Assembly (NCBI GenBank): GCA_963769255.1
Contig: CAVYKV010000001.1
Coordinates: 2,170,001 to 2,234,000 of the forward strand
Source of the DNA: JAKACA01 sp963769255
GTDB lineage: Bacteria; Actinomycetota; Acidimicrobiia; Acidimicrobiales; Bog-793
Reading direction: 5' to 3'
Length of the DNA stretch: 64,000 nt
In this document: positions 25,054-34,021 of the stretch, one piece after another
Layout: every line of letters starts with the position of its first letter
Numbering within the stretch: the first letter of the stretch is position 1
Translations under genes and position numbers: made by a program
Notes under the pieces: generated by a model
What the model saw: only the letters and a program-made list of their open reading frames with translations
Database searches by the model: none
What the model was told of the DNA's origin: nothing

Positions 25054-26279
25054 GACTGCGCTCCGTCGTCCGCACCCTCGAGCCGGAGGAGGCCGCCGGC
25101 CTGCGCCTCCTCGCCGCCGCCAGGGGATCCATCATCGAGCGCGACGGGCTGTCGGTCCTCGCCTTCGGGCGGGCGGCCAGCCTGGCGCTGCCGAACGGCC
25201 TGGCCGATCCGCCCGCCCTCGCCGCCGTGGGCGAGACGCTGGGATCCGTCGGACCGGCTGTCCTGGCCATCGGCGCCTTCCACTTCCGGCCGGACGCCGC
25301 CGTCTCCCTCACGATCCCCACCGTCTCGGTCCGGCGCCCCGGCGACGGTCCGCCCGTCGCAGTCATCGTCGGCGAGTCACCCTCGGAGGGGGCGATCGAC
25401 GACTTGCTGGCGGAGGCGGCGGCCGCCCCGCCCGGCGACTCTCCACCGGACTCCTTCCGCCTCGGGTCGCGACGGCCCCATGCCGATTTCCTCGATCGCG
25501 TGGCGGCAGCGGTCGAAGAGGTGCGCAGCGGCCGCCTCGAGAAGGTCGTCATGGCACGCGAGGTGCTCATCGAGGCCAACCGCCCCTTGCGCCAGGGCGA
25601 TCTCGTGGAGCGGCTGCGCGCCCTGCACCCCTCCTGCGCCACGTTCGCCGTGGAGGGTTTCGTGGGGGCGACGCCCGAGCTGCTCATCCGGCGCAGCGGG
25701 GCGTCGGTCGAATCGCACCCCCTCGCCGGCACGGCGGCCCGCAGTGGCGATCCGGAGGCGGACCGGCGGGCGGAGAAGGCGCTGCTCTCCTCGGAGAAGG
25801 AGCGGGCCGAGCATCGCGCCGTCGTCGAGGCCGTCACGAGCGGGCTTCGCCCGGTCTTGCGAGAGTTGCAGGTCCCGGAGGCGCCGAACATCGTCGAGCT
25901 CCGCAACGTCTCCCATCTCGGGACGCGCATCACCGGCACGCTGGCGACCGAGGAGGGCGGCTCTCTCCTCAACGCCCTCGAGCTGCTGGCGCTCATCCAC
26001 CCGACCCCGGCCGTCGCCGGCACGCCACCCGACCTCGCCCTCGATTACCTCGCCAAAGCCGAGGAGCTCGACCGCGACCGCTACGCCGGGGCTGTCGGCT
26101 GGATGGACGGGCACGGCGATGGCGAGTGGCACCTCGGCATCCGCTGCGCCATCGTGGAAGGCCGGAGGGCCCGCCTTTTCGCCGGAGCTGGCATCGTGGC
26201 GGACTCCGAACCTCTTGCCGAGCTGGCGGAAACCCAGCTCAAGCTGCAGGCGTTCCTCGCCGCCGCTGTCCGTCCCTGA
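25050..26279 (+). CDS. menF: Isochorismate synthase (menaquinone type)
   Basis: Converts chorismate to isochorismate, the entry to menaquinone. The 409-residue protein has chorismate-binding-fold motifs: LEKVVMAREV with the Lys that activates water, SHPLAGTAARSGD, LLSSEKERAEH, VELRNVSHLGTRI, HPTPAVAGTP and LFAGAGIVADSEP. It could in principle be a siderophore isochorismate synthase, but coupling to menG favours menaquinone. Confidence 0.9.
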   Translation: MRLRSVVRTLEPEEAAGLRLLAAARGSIIERDGLSVLAFGRAASLALPNGLADPPALAAVGETLGSVGPAVLAIGAFHFRPDAAVSLTIPTVSVRRPGDGPPVAVIVGESPSEGAIDDLLAEAAAAPPGDSPPDSFRLGSRRPHADFLDRVAAAVEEVRSGRLEKVVMAREVLIEANRPLRQGDLVERLRALHPSCATFAVEGFVGATPELLIRRSGASVESHPLAGTAARSGDPEADRRAEKALLSSEKERAEHRAVVEAVTSGLRPVLRELQVPEAPNIVELRNVSHLGTRITGTLATEEGGSLLNALELLALIHPTPAVAGTPPDLALDYLAKAEELDRDRYAGAVGWMDGHGDGEWHLGIRCAIVEGRRARLFAGAGIVADSEPLAELAETQLKLQAFLAAAVRP

Positions 26280-26284
26280 CCGAA

Positions 26285-26299
26285 CGCCGGTCGCCGGCG
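26285..26299. terminator. Short hairpin between menF and convergent hydrolase
   Basis: CGCCGG, TCG, CCGGCG form a 6-bp stem in the 21-bp gap between two convergent stop codons. Possible bidirectional terminator; short. Confidence 0.4.
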
Positions 26300-26300
26300 A

Positions 26301-27122
26301 TCACGGCGCCACCATGGCTGCGTAGCGGCGAACGATGGGGGCGACCCGCTCCGGGCAGTCGAAGATCGGGAGGTGGCCTTCGTCCTTCAGCCAGATCAGC
26401 TCGGCGCCGGGAATCCGCTCGGCGAGCAGCCTGGCGGCGCGAGGCGGGACGATGTGGTCCACGGTGCCGTGCACGACGGCGACGGGCAGCCGGAGGTGGG
26501 AGAGCCCGCGCTGCAGCGCCGGCGTCTCGTCCACGAGCGCTCTCTGCTCGACGAGGAAGCTCGTCCGCTCCCGGCTGCCGATCGGCTGCTCGTCCAGCCA
26601 GGCCAGTGCCCGCACCACGGGAAAGCGTGCAAAGCGGGACGCCACCGTGCTCGCCGGCGAGGATTTCATGACGAGCCGGCCGGCCGCCACGCCTCGCCGG
26701 GCCGCCGCCAAGCCGGCCCGGATCACGGGGCCGCCGACCGCCGGCACGGCCAGCACCCGGTCGAGCGGGTTGAGCGCCTGCTCCATCCCCACCGAGCCGA
26801 GCAGCACGAGGGCACCGACGAGATCGGGGCGCAGCATGGCCAGCTCGAGGGCGATCCCGCCGCCGAGCGAGTGGCCGACGACCGTGAGCGGGGGCGGCAG
26901 GCTGCGCTCCTCCGCCAGGGCCGCCAGCGCGCTCGCGTTGGCCGCCAGCCCCATGGCAGGACGCTCGTCCGAGCCCCAACCGGGGCGATCGGGAGCCAGC
27001 ACGCGGTGCTCGGGCTCCAGCAGGGCGACGACACCGCGCCAGTCGCCTCCGGTGCCCGGCTGGCCGTGCACGAGAAGCACGGAGAGACCGGTGCCGTCTT
27101 CTCGAGCTCCTCGAGGCGACAC
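26301..27122 (-). CDS. Alpha/beta hydrolase
   Basis: A 273-residue hydrolase. HGQPGTGGDW provides the oxyanion part, GHSLGGG the nucleophile Ser near residue 87, HGTVDHIVP the acid and EGHLPIF the His, so the triad is complete. It starts with a GTG just after the mannosyltransferase stop. It faces menF tail-to-tail, and MenH (SHCHC synthase) belongs to this fold, so a menaquinone role is possible, but no MenH-specific residue set can be claimed. Confidence 0.82.
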   Translation of the reverse strand: MSPRGAREDGTGLSVLLVHGQPGTGGDWRGVVALLEPEHRVLAPDRPGWGSDERPAMGLAANASALAALAEERSLPPPLTVVGHSLGGGIALELAMLRPDLVGALVLLGSVGMEQALNPLDRVLAVPAVGGPVIRAGLAAARRGVAAGRLVMKSSPASTVASRFARFPVVRALAWLDEQPIGSRERTSFLVEQRALVDETPALQRGLSHLRLPVAVVHGTVDHIVPPRAARLLAERIPGAELIWLKDEGHLPIFDCPERVAPIVRRYAAMVAP

Positions 27123-27125
27123 CGC

Positions 27126-27935
27126 TCAGGCGGGCGTGCCGTCCGATGGGCCCGAGGCCCGCCAGGGAGCCGAGGAACCGCCCCGAGAGCCTGGGGTTCC
27201 TGCCGGCCCAATGGCGTGCAGCACGGAGCGCCCGAGCCGCTTGGCGCCCCACCACGTGACGAGGAGCAGTGCCTCCACGACGGTGTAGGTCGACATCTTG
27301 GAGGTGCCGAGCGCCCGGTCGACGAAGACGATGGGCACCTCGGTCACCCGTGCACCGGCCCGCAGCGCCCGGTAGGTCATCTCGATCTGGAAGCCGTAGC
27401 TGTTGGCCCGCACGGCGTCGAGATCGATGCGCCCGATGAGGGCGGCCGAATAGGCACGAAACCCCGCCGTCGAGTCACGCACCCCCAGCCCCAACAGGAC
27501 GTCGGCGTAGAGGTTGCCTCCCCGTGACAGGAGGCGCCGTGAGAGCGCCCAGTCGGGGATGGACCCGCCCGGCACGTAGCGCGATCCGATGGACACGTCG
27601 TAGCCCTTGGCGATGGGGGCGACGAGGGACGGGAGGGCGTCGGGGTCGTGCGAGAGATCGGAGTCCATCTCGACGAGCACGTCGTAGCCGTGCTGCAGGC
27701 CCCAGCGAAAGCCGTCCCGGTAGGCGCTGCCGAGGCCGGCCTTGCCGGCGCGCCGCACGAGGAAGATCTGCTCGAGGGTGACCGTCGCCTTCTCGACGAT
27801 GTCGCTTGTGCCGTCGGGGCTGTTGTCGTCCACGACGAGGATGGAGGCTTCCGGCAACGCCAGCCGCACCCGCTCGAGGACGGTGGCGATGTTGGCGGCT
27901 TCGTTGTACGTGGGCAGGACGACAAGCACCTTCAC
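27126..27935 (-). CDS. Polyprenol-phosphate mannosyltransferase (GT2, Ppm1-like)
   Basis: Transfers mannose from GDP-mannose to polyprenyl phosphate at the membrane, supplying lipomannan and protein mannosylation. The 269-residue chain starts MKVLVVLPTYNEAANIATVL, has VVDDNSPDGTSD, the metal motif VEMDSDLSHDP, GSRYVPGG, and FRAYS...GFQIEM. No multi-span flippase domain is fused; a ~40-residue Gly/Ser-rich tail closes it. The GTG at 27935 lies 7 nt after TAGGCT. Confidence 0.9.
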   Translation of the reverse strand: MKVLVVLPTYNEAANIATVLERVRLALPEASILVVDDNSPDGTSDIVEKATVTLEQIFLVRRAGKAGLGSAYRDGFRWGLQHGYDVLVEMDSDLSHDPDALPSLVAPIAKGYDVSIGSRYVPGGSIPDWALSRRLLSRGGNLYADVLLGLGVRDSTAGFRAYSAALIGRIDLDAVRANSYGFQIEMTYRALRAGARVTEVPIVFVDRALGTSKMSTYTVVEALLLVTWWGAKRLGRSVLHAIGPAGTPGSRGGSSAPWRASGPSDGTPA

Positions 27936-27942
27936 GGCGGCG

Positions 27943-27948
27943 AGCCTA
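27943..27948 (-). promoter_or_regulatory. -10 box TAGGCT of the mannosyltransferase gene
   Basis: TAGGCT (minus strand), then 7 nt, then the GTG at 27935: probable leaderless promoter. Confidence 0.58.
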
Positions 27949-27986
27949 CCCGGAGGCCCCCTGGGCCTCGATTCCGGACAGGGACA

Positions 27987-29243
27987 TCAGTCGGAGGGCG
28001 ATGACGCCTCCGCCGAAGACGGCGTTGCTGTCAGTGGCGCCGTCAGGATCTCCGCAGGGGTGGGCGCCAGGTCGAGGAGACGGGCGCCCGTGCGATGTCG
28101 CCAGAGGTCGCGGGCGATGACCTGGATGGCGCCGGCGGCGGGCACGGCGATGAGGGCGCCCACGAGGCCGCCGAAGATCGAGCCCACGAGCGAGCCGAGC
28201 TCGGCACCGACGAGGACGGCGAGCAGCACCCAGAGCGGGTTGAGGCGCACCGTACGGCTCATGACGACCGGGCTGAGGACGTGGTTCTCGATCTCCTGGT
28301 ACACGAGGAAGACGACGAGGATGACGATCCCGGCCGTGAGGGAGTGGAGGGCGGCGATCACGACCGTCGGGACCCCGGCGAGGAGACCGCCGATGAGCGG
28401 CAGGAAGTCGACGAGGGCGACCCAGAGGGCCAGCACCCCGAAGAAGGGCACCCCCATGACGTAGAGGGCGATGCCGAGCACGATGCCGGCGATGATCGAC
28501 GTGAGGAGGTTGCCGAGGGCGTAGCCGATGATCGCCTTGCCGACCTGCTGCAGGACGTCGTGCACGCGCCCGGCCCGCTCCGGCTGCATCCAGTTGAGGA
28601 CGGCCCGGATGAGGTTCGGCAGCTCGAGCAGGAGGAAGAACGACAGGAAGAGCACCGTGATGACGGCGGCGACGCCGGATACGACGTCCTTGCCGATGGC
28701 GAGGGCCGGCTTCGACAGCTTCGAGATGACGCTCTCGAGGTTTGCCTGTCGGGACTTCACGAAGTTGAGGAGGTGAAGCCGGGTCACGAGGTGACCGACC
28801 TGCCCCTTGCCGTGCTGGGCCTGCGAGACGAGCTTGGGGAGGTTGTCGGCGAAGTGCGTCGCCTCCGTGATGACCGGGTGGGTGAGGAGCGCCACGATGC
28901 CGCCGAAGAGGACGAAGGCCAGGAAGAAGACGGCCGTCGTGGCGATGCTTCGCCGGAAGACGCGAGGGTTGCGGCGACGGAGCCCGAGTCGCTGCGCCAT
29001 TCCCACGATGGGATGCAGCACGGCGGCAGCGAAGAGCGAGACGACGACGAGGAGCACGAAGACGCGCAGTCGCCAGAGCAGGAGGGCTGCGCAGACGGTG
29101 ACGAGGACGACGATGTTGACCATGACGGCCGCCCGAACGACTCGGCGGTCGAACTCCCTCCGCTCCGCCCGGGACGGCCCCTGCGGCGGAGCAGTCGTCG
29201 GCGACGCCTCCACCAGTAGCCGCGGCACGGACTCCTTCGCCAT
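27987..29243 (-). CDS. AI-2E family (UPF0118/PerM-like) membrane protein
   Basis: A 418-residue inner-membrane protein of the AI-2E exporter family, whose members move small molecules or ions. About eight membrane helices with a soluble segment around residues 115-185 are seen; GYALGNLLTSIIAGIVLGI, FLPLIGGLLAGVPTVVIA and YQEIENHVLSPVVMSR are family hallmarks. The substrate is unknown. It is divergent from the YbhN-like gene at 29343. Confidence 0.88.
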   Translation of the reverse strand: MAKESVPRLLVEASPTTAPPQGPSRAERREFDRRVVRAAVMVNIVVLVTVCAALLLWRLRVFVLLVVVSLFAAAVLHPIVGMAQRLGLRRRNPRVFRRSIATTAVFFLAFVLFGGIVALLTHPVITEATHFADNLPKLVSQAQHGKGQVGHLVTRLHLLNFVKSRQANLESVISKLSKPALAIGKDVVSGVAAVITVLFLSFFLLLELPNLIRAVLNWMQPERAGRVHDVLQQVGKAIIGYALGNLLTSIIAGIVLGIALYVMGVPFFGVLALWVALVDFLPLIGGLLAGVPTVVIAALHSLTAGIVILVVFLVYQEIENHVLSPVVMSRTVRLNPLWVLLAVLVGAELGSLVGSIFGGLVGALIAVPAAGAIQVIARDLWRHRTGARLLDLAPTPAEILTAPLTATPSSAEASSPSD

Positions 29244-29342
29244 GGACTCAAGTCAACCCCATCGGAACGGGATGTGGTCGCCATTCGACTCTTCGGCCTG
29301 CAAGCATGGGGGAATGAGTGGCCCGCCGGTCGCCACGACACG

Positions 29343-30674
29343 ATGACCCACGACGAGGAGGACCGTCCGGAGACGGCCTCGCTAAAGGACGCGCCCTCTG
29401 GCGCCGGGGGAGCCGCCGACCTGAACGGCGAAGGCGCCGGAGTAGCCGGGTCGTCCGACCCGACACGCCCGGGCGGGCCCGCCTCGGACGGGCCCGCCGG
29501 CGCCCGGCGCCGGCCTCGCTGGCACATCCCGAAGTTCCTGAAGCGCGGCGCCACGGTCATCATGCTGATCCTGGTGCTCGAGTACCTCGTCATCCCGAAG
29601 GTGACGGTGGCCTTCTCGCACGGCGCCCTCCACCGCCTCGACCACCTCAACGTCTTCTTCATCCTCCTCGCCTTCGCCTTCGAGGTGATCTCGCTCTTCG
29701 CCTACGCCAAGCTGACGCTCGTCGTCCTGCCACCGGACTCCGTCTCGCTCTCCACGGCCTGGCGCGTCAACCTGTCCTCCCTCACCGTCAGCCATGTCAT
29801 CCCCGGTGGCACGGCGGGCGGCACCGGCCTGAGCATCCGCCTCCTCACGGGCGAGGGGATCAGGGGCGCCGACGTCGGCTTCGCCACGGCCATGCAGGGC
29901 ATCGGCTCGGCCGTGCTGTTGAACGTCATGCTGTGGCTGGCGATCGTCATCTCCATCCCCTTCAACGGCTTCAACCCGGCGTACGTGACCGTGGCGATCG
30001 TGTCAGTGCTGCTGTTGGGTTTCTTCGCGGCCATGGTGGCCGGCTTCGCCAGCGGAGAGGGCTGGGCCGTGCGGGCCCTGCGCCGCCTGGCAGCCCGCTT
30101 CCACTTCATCCCGAGCGACAAGGTCGAGCACCTCGTCAGCCATATCGCCGAGCGCTTGCAGGCGGCCGCCAGGAACCCCGAGCTGATCCGGCGGGGCCTC
30201 GCCTGGGCGGCTGCCAACTGGCTCTTCGACGCCGGCTGCCTCTACGTCTGCCTCTGGGCCCTCGGCGTCCACATGAACCCCGTCAACCTCTTCGTCGCCT
30301 ATGGCGTCGGCAACGTGCTGGCCGCCATCCCCGTGACGCCGGGGGGTCTCGGCGTCACCGAGGCCGGTGTCATCGGCGTGCTCACCGCCGTCCACATTCC
30401 GCTCCCGGTGGCGACCCTCGGCGTGCTCGGGTGGCGCTTCTTCAACTTCTGGCTGCCGATCCCGGTCGGTGCCGGCTGCTACATCTCCCTCCTCGCCGAG
30501 CGCGGCGCCTCCGTACGCCATCCCCGCACCGCTCTGAGCTCGATGACGCAGCTCGCGCGCAGCGACGGCCCGTCCGCCGCAAACCTCAAGAAGGGCAACG
30601 GGAAGCGGCCGTCACGGCGCCGTCCCGGCACCTCCGGCGGGGAAGCCGGCCCCGCCGTCCCCCCCATCGGTTGA
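29343..30674 (+). CDS. Lysylphosphatidylglycerol synthase TM-domain (YbhN-like) protein
   Basis: A 443-residue membrane protein. The first ~65 residues are polar, Gly/Asp-rich; then about eight helices follow with the flippase-type motifs HVIPGGTAGGTGLSIRLL and NVLAAIPVTPGGLGVTEAGV. It lacks the C-terminal acyltransferase-like domain of MprF, so it is likely a lipid flippase-type protein rather than a lysyl transferase. The start MTHDEEDRPETASL at 29343 is used because upstream codons look non-coding. The last 63 bases overlap the convergent phosphorylase gene. Confidence 0.85.
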   Translation: MTHDEEDRPETASLKDAPSGAGGAADLNGEGAGVAGSSDPTRPGGPASDGPAGARRRPRWHIPKFLKRGATVIMLILVLEYLVIPKVTVAFSHGALHRLDHLNVFFILLAFAFEVISLFAYAKLTLVVLPPDSVSLSTAWRVNLSSLTVSHVIPGGTAGGTGLSIRLLTGEGIRGADVGFATAMQGIGSAVLLNVMLWLAIVISIPFNGFNPAYVTVAIVSVLLLGFFAAMVAGFASGEGWAVRALRRLAARFHFIPSDKVEHLVSHIAERLQAAARNPELIRRGLAWAAANWLFDAGCLYVCLWALGVHMNPVNLFVAYGVGNVLAAIPVTPGGLGVTEAGVIGVLTAVHIPLPVATLGVLGWRFFNFWLPIPVGAGCYISLLAERGASVRHPRTALSSMTQLARSDGPSAANLKKGNGKRPSRRRPGTSGGEAGPAVPPIG

Positions 30675-31460
30675 GGCGATCTCCACGGCGGCGTCCGCCG
30701 CCAGCCAGAAGAGCTGCTCGCGTACATCGTGTGCCGTGAGCCAGCCGCGGTGGTCCCAGTCCTCACCGGCGAGGCTGTCCCCTGCGTAGAGCAGCTGCCC
30801 GAATCGGATCCCCCTGAACCGGGCGACGGCGATGAGCGCAGACGCCTCCATCTCGACCGTGAGGCATCCCTCGTCCCGGCGCCTCGCCACCTTGCCCCGC
30901 GTCTCGCGGTAGAAGCCGTCCGTCGACCACGTCCGTCCCGTCCGGTAGGGAACGGAGCGCCCGGCGAGGAGGCGCTCCAGTTGGCCGACGACGCCGGCAT
31001 CGGCCTCGATGATGCGGGAAGCGGGCGCGTAGTGGAACGACGTGCCCTCGTCGCGAAGGGCCGAGGTGACGACGATGACGTGCCCGAGGGCAAGGTCGCC
31101 GGAGAGCGCTCCGCAGCCGCCGCAGGCGACGACGACGCGGGCACCGCCTTCGATGACCTCTTCGAGGAAGGCCGCCGACAGGGGGGCGCCCAGCCCAGGC
31201 TGGAAGAAGGCCAGGCTGGAACCGTTGTGCTCCATCTCCCAGACCTCGTGCTGACCGTGCTCGGCGGTGAGGCGCCTGGCGAGACGGGCACCCCGGTCGG
31301 CGGCCAATCGAGCCACGACGTCGCCGAAGAAGCACGCCACCGCCACCGCCGGCAGGGCCGGCTCGGCAGGGCCACCCTTGCCGAAGTGCGACGACGGCTC
31401 GATCATCGCCCCCCGGTCCGGGTCGAACTCGGTGAGGGGGAGGTCCGCGAGCTCCTTCAC
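30612..31460 (-). CDS. Nucleoside phosphorylase family (PNP/UDP) protein
   Basis: A 282-residue member of the purine/uridine phosphorylase superfamily. VVACGGCGALSGDLALGHVI, the DEGTSFHY phosphate/base segment, CLTVEMEASALIAVARF (ribose-binding Glu) and the late LLYAGDSL aspartate are all visible. Purine or uridine specificity cannot be told. Start is GTG at 31460. The 3' end overlaps the YbhN-like gene tail-to-tail. Confidence 0.85.
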   Translation of the reverse strand: MKELADLPLTEFDPDRGAMIEPSSHFGKGGPAEPALPAVAVACFFGDVVARLAADRGARLARRLTAEHGQHEVWEMEHNGSSLAFFQPGLGAPLSAAFLEEVIEGGARVVVACGGCGALSGDLALGHVIVVTSALRDEGTSFHYAPASRIIEADAGVVGQLERLLAGRSVPYRTGRTWSTDGFYRETRGKVARRRDEGCLTVEMEASALIAVARFRGIRFGQLLYAGDSLAGEDWDHRGWLTAHDVREQLFWLAADAAVEIASTDGGDGGAGFPAGGAGTAP

Positions 31461-31498
31461 GCTGGCATCTTCGCGCGGCGGGGGGGCAGCGGTCTGCC

Positions 31499-31504
31499 TA
31501 CGAT
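31499..31504 (+). promoter_or_regulatory. -10 box TACGAT of the MaoC gene
   Basis: TACGAT, then 6 nt, then the ATG at 31511: probable leaderless promoter. Confidence 0.6.
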
Positions 31505-31510
31505 CGGCCC

Positions 31511-31969
31511 ATGCAAGCGATCCTCCTCGACGGTGTCGACGAGCTGCGCAAGGCCGTCGGAACCGAGCTCGGACCGACGGAATGGCACGAGATCACCCAG
31601 CGGCAGATCGATCTGTTCGCCGAGGCGACGGGCGACCACCAGTGGATCCACGTCGATCCTGCCCGGGCCGCCGCCGGTCCGTTCGGCACGACGATCGCCC
31701 ACGGGTTCCTCACGCTGTCGCTCGTGTCAGTGCTGCTGTCACAGATGCTGCACGTGACGGGCGTGTCGATGGGCATCAACTACGGCGCCAACCGCGTGCG
31801 CTTCCCATCGCCCGTGCCTGTCGGGTCTCGCCTGCGGGCACGTGGCCGCATCGAGTCCGTCGAGGACGCGGCGGGCGGCGTCCAGGTCGTCACCCTCGTG
31901 ACCATCGAGGTGGAAGGTGCCGCTAAGCCCGGCTGCGTGGTCGAGTTCGTCACGCGCTTCTACGGCTGA
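31511..31969 (+). CDS. MaoC-like (R)-specific enoyl-CoA hydratase
   Basis: A 152-residue single hot-dog-fold protein. The hydratase-2 motif is intact: ATGDHQWIHVDPARAAAGPF followed by GTTIAHGFLTLSL, giving the catalytic Asp and His. It hydrates trans-2-enoyl-CoA in fatty-acid degradation or polyhydroxyalkanoate supply. The agmatinase-family gene follows after 5 bp. Confidence 0.9.
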   Translation: MQAILLDGVDELRKAVGTELGPTEWHEITQRQIDLFAEATGDHQWIHVDPARAAAGPFGTTIAHGFLTLSLVSVLLSQMLHVTGVSMGINYGANRVRFPSPVPVGSRLRARGRIESVEDAAGGVQVVTLVTIEVEGAAKPGCVVEFVTRFYG

Positions 31970-31974
31970 GCGAC

Positions 31975-33025
31975 ATGTCCGACTCGCAGGTGCCGCCTCC
32001 CGACGGGGTCCCCGACCGCCGCCTCCCCCCGGGGATGGCGAGCCAGCTGAGCGGCCACTCCTACGAAGGCCCGGCCACGTTCGCCCAGCGCCCTCTGTTG
32101 ACCGAGCCGGAAGAGCTCGACCGATGGAAGCCCGACGTGGCCGTCGTGGGGGCTCCTTGGGACGACTCGACGACCAACCGCCCCGGCGCCCGCTTCGGCC
32201 CGCGGGCGCTGCGAGCTCTCGCCTACGGGCCGGGTACGTACCACCTGGACCTCGGGATCGAGATCTTCGAGGCCCTCGAGGTCGTCGACTACGGCGATGC
32301 CCACTGCCCGCACGGGATGACGGAGGCGTCCCATGCCAGCATCCGCCGGCGAGTCGGCGAGGTGGCCGGCCGCGGCATCTTCCCCGTCATCCTCGGGGGC
32401 GACCACTCCATCACGTGGCCTGCCGCCACGGCTGTGGCCGAGGCGAAGGGCTGGGGGCAGATCGGCATCGTGCACTTCGACGCCCACGCCGACACGGCCG
32501 ACATCCTCGACGGGAACCTCGCCAGCCACGGCACCCCCATGCGGCGCCTCATCGAGTCGGGCGCCGTGCCGGGCCGCAATTTCGTGCAGATCGGGCTGCG
32601 CGGCTACTGGCCGCCCCAGGACATCTTCGAGTGGATGCGCTCTGAAGGCATGCGATGGCACCGCATGCAGGAGATTCTGGGAGCGCGGACTGCCTGCCGT
32701 CATGGACGACGCCGTCGCCGAAGCCCTCGAAGGCACCGATGCCCTCTACCTTTCCGTCGACATCGACGTCCTCGACCCCGGCTTCGCCCCCGGCACGGGC
32801 ACCCCGGAGCCCGGCGGGCTCAACCCGGCCGACCTGCTGCGGGCCGTTCGCCGCCTCGCCCTCGAGGCGCCGCTCGTGGCCATGGACGTCGTGGAGGTCG
32901 CCCCCGCCTACGACTGGGCGGAGACGACGATCAACAATGCCCACCGTGCCGTGCTGGAGGTGCTCGCCGGGCTTGCCGTGCGGCGGGGCGGGGCGACGCA
33001 CGTCGTGGCGCCGGCTCCTCGCTGA
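31975..33025 (+). CDS. Agmatinase/ureohydrolase family enzyme (frame broken by 1-nt insertion)
   Basis: Mn-dependent ureohydrolase of the agmatinase/guanidinobutyrase type. Metal motifs are complete: GGDHSITWP, VHFDAHADTAD and LSVDIDVLDPGF. About 349 residues once the frame is restored; the N-terminus (~60 residues before VAVVGAPWD) is long for agmatinases. The frame shifts at 32675/32676, where GAGATTCTGG replaces an expected GAGATCTGG. Downstream, WERGLPAVMDDAVAEAL continues in the next frame. One extra T accounts for it. The true substrate among guanidino compounds is not clear. Confidence 0.85.
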
Positions 33026-33044
33026 GCCGGCTCCCGCCCGGCTC
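33024..33044. terminator. Hairpin between convergent ureohydrolase and esterase genes
   Basis: GAGCCGG, 7-nt loop, CCGGCTC in the 22-bp gap between the two stop codons. Possible bidirectional terminator without U-run. Confidence 0.5.
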
Positions 33045-33047
33045 GTC

Positions 33048-33945
33048 TCAGCCGGCCAGCCGCTGCGCCAGCCACGCCCCCAGCTGCGCCACGGAGGCGT
33101 CCGCCTCGGGCACGTTGCCGACTGCGATCTGGAACACGTGCTGCATCTCCGGCCATATCTCGATCGTGACGTCGCACCCGGCGGCTCGCGCCCGCTCGGC
33201 CAACCGCGTCGAGTCGTCGAGGAGAACCTCGTCGCCGCCGACGTGCACGATGAAGGGAGGGAAGTCGGAGAAGTCGGCGTAGAGGGGCGAGATGAGCGGG
33301 TTCTCGAGGTCGTTGTCGCCGGCATAGGAGGGCACGCTCGGCGAGTCGTCGGCGATCTGGATGAGGAGGTCCTTGCCGACGTTGGTCGTGATGGACTCGC
33401 CCGTGAATGCGAGAATCCGTCCACGGAGACAGGAGGGCGAGCCCGCCCGGTGCGGGCAGATCCTGCTCACGGAGGGAGAGCGCCGTGGCGAGCGCCAGCC
33501 CGCCGCCGGCCGAGTCGCCGGCGATGCCGACGTTGGCAGCTTGGCGTCCCTGCTCGAGGACGAAGGCGAAGGCGGAGACGGCGTCCTCGAGGGCCGCAGG
33601 GAACGGGTGCTCGGGGGCCAGCCGGTAGGCCACGGAGAGGCCCCTCATGCCCGCCGCCTTGGCGAGGTGGCCCACGAGCTTGCGGTGCGAGGCGATGGAA
33701 CCCACGTTGTAGCCGCCCCCGTGCAAGTAGACGACCACCTGCTCGGTGCCGGCGCCGGCCGGCAGCACCCATTCCGCCGGTACGCCGTCGGCGTCCACCG
33801 GCTCGTAGGTGACGCCCTCGGCGTCCGTTGCGGCGATCGCCCACAGCTCGCTCGTCGCCCGCGCCTGCTCGATCGACCGAGTTGTCTCGCCCCGCGGCAA
33901 GGCCGCCAGCACAGCGTGGAACTGCCGGGCAGCGTCGCTGATCAC
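33048..33945 (-). CDS. HSL-family esterase/alpha-beta hydrolase (frame broken by 1-nt insertion)
   Basis: Hormone-sensitive-lipase-type carboxylesterase, about 298 residues. The oxyanion motif YLHGGGYNVGS, nucleophile GDSAGGG, acid HVGGDEVLLDD and catalytic His in EMQHVFQ are all there, but on two frames. The break is at 33414/33415: the minus strand reads GGATTCTCGC where GGATCTCGC would keep the frame after ALLSPWTD. A single extra base explains it. Start GTG at 33945, 7 nt after TAGGCT. Confidence 0.85.
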
Positions 33946-33952
33946 GGGGACC

Positions 33953-33958
33953 AGCCTA
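33953..33958 (-). promoter_or_regulatory. -10 box TAGGCT of the esterase gene
   Basis: TAGGCT (minus strand), then 7 nt, then the GTG at 33945. Confidence 0.55.
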
Positions 33959-34008
33959 GAAGCCGCACCACCATCGCTTCGATCGGCTGCTGCCGGACGC
34001 CCGCCGCC

Positions 34009-34014
34009 TAGCCT
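34009..34014 (+). promoter_or_regulatory. -10 box TAGCCT of the MFS gene
   Basis: TAGCCT, then 7 nt, then the ATG at 34022. It is divergent from the esterase promoter about 50 bp away. Confidence 0.55.
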
Positions 34015-34021
34015 CCCTCTG

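Noticed and set aside
26301..27122. Firm naming of the alpha/beta hydrolase as MenH
   Set aside because: The triad fits but is shared by the whole superfamily; only the position next to menF hints at this role.
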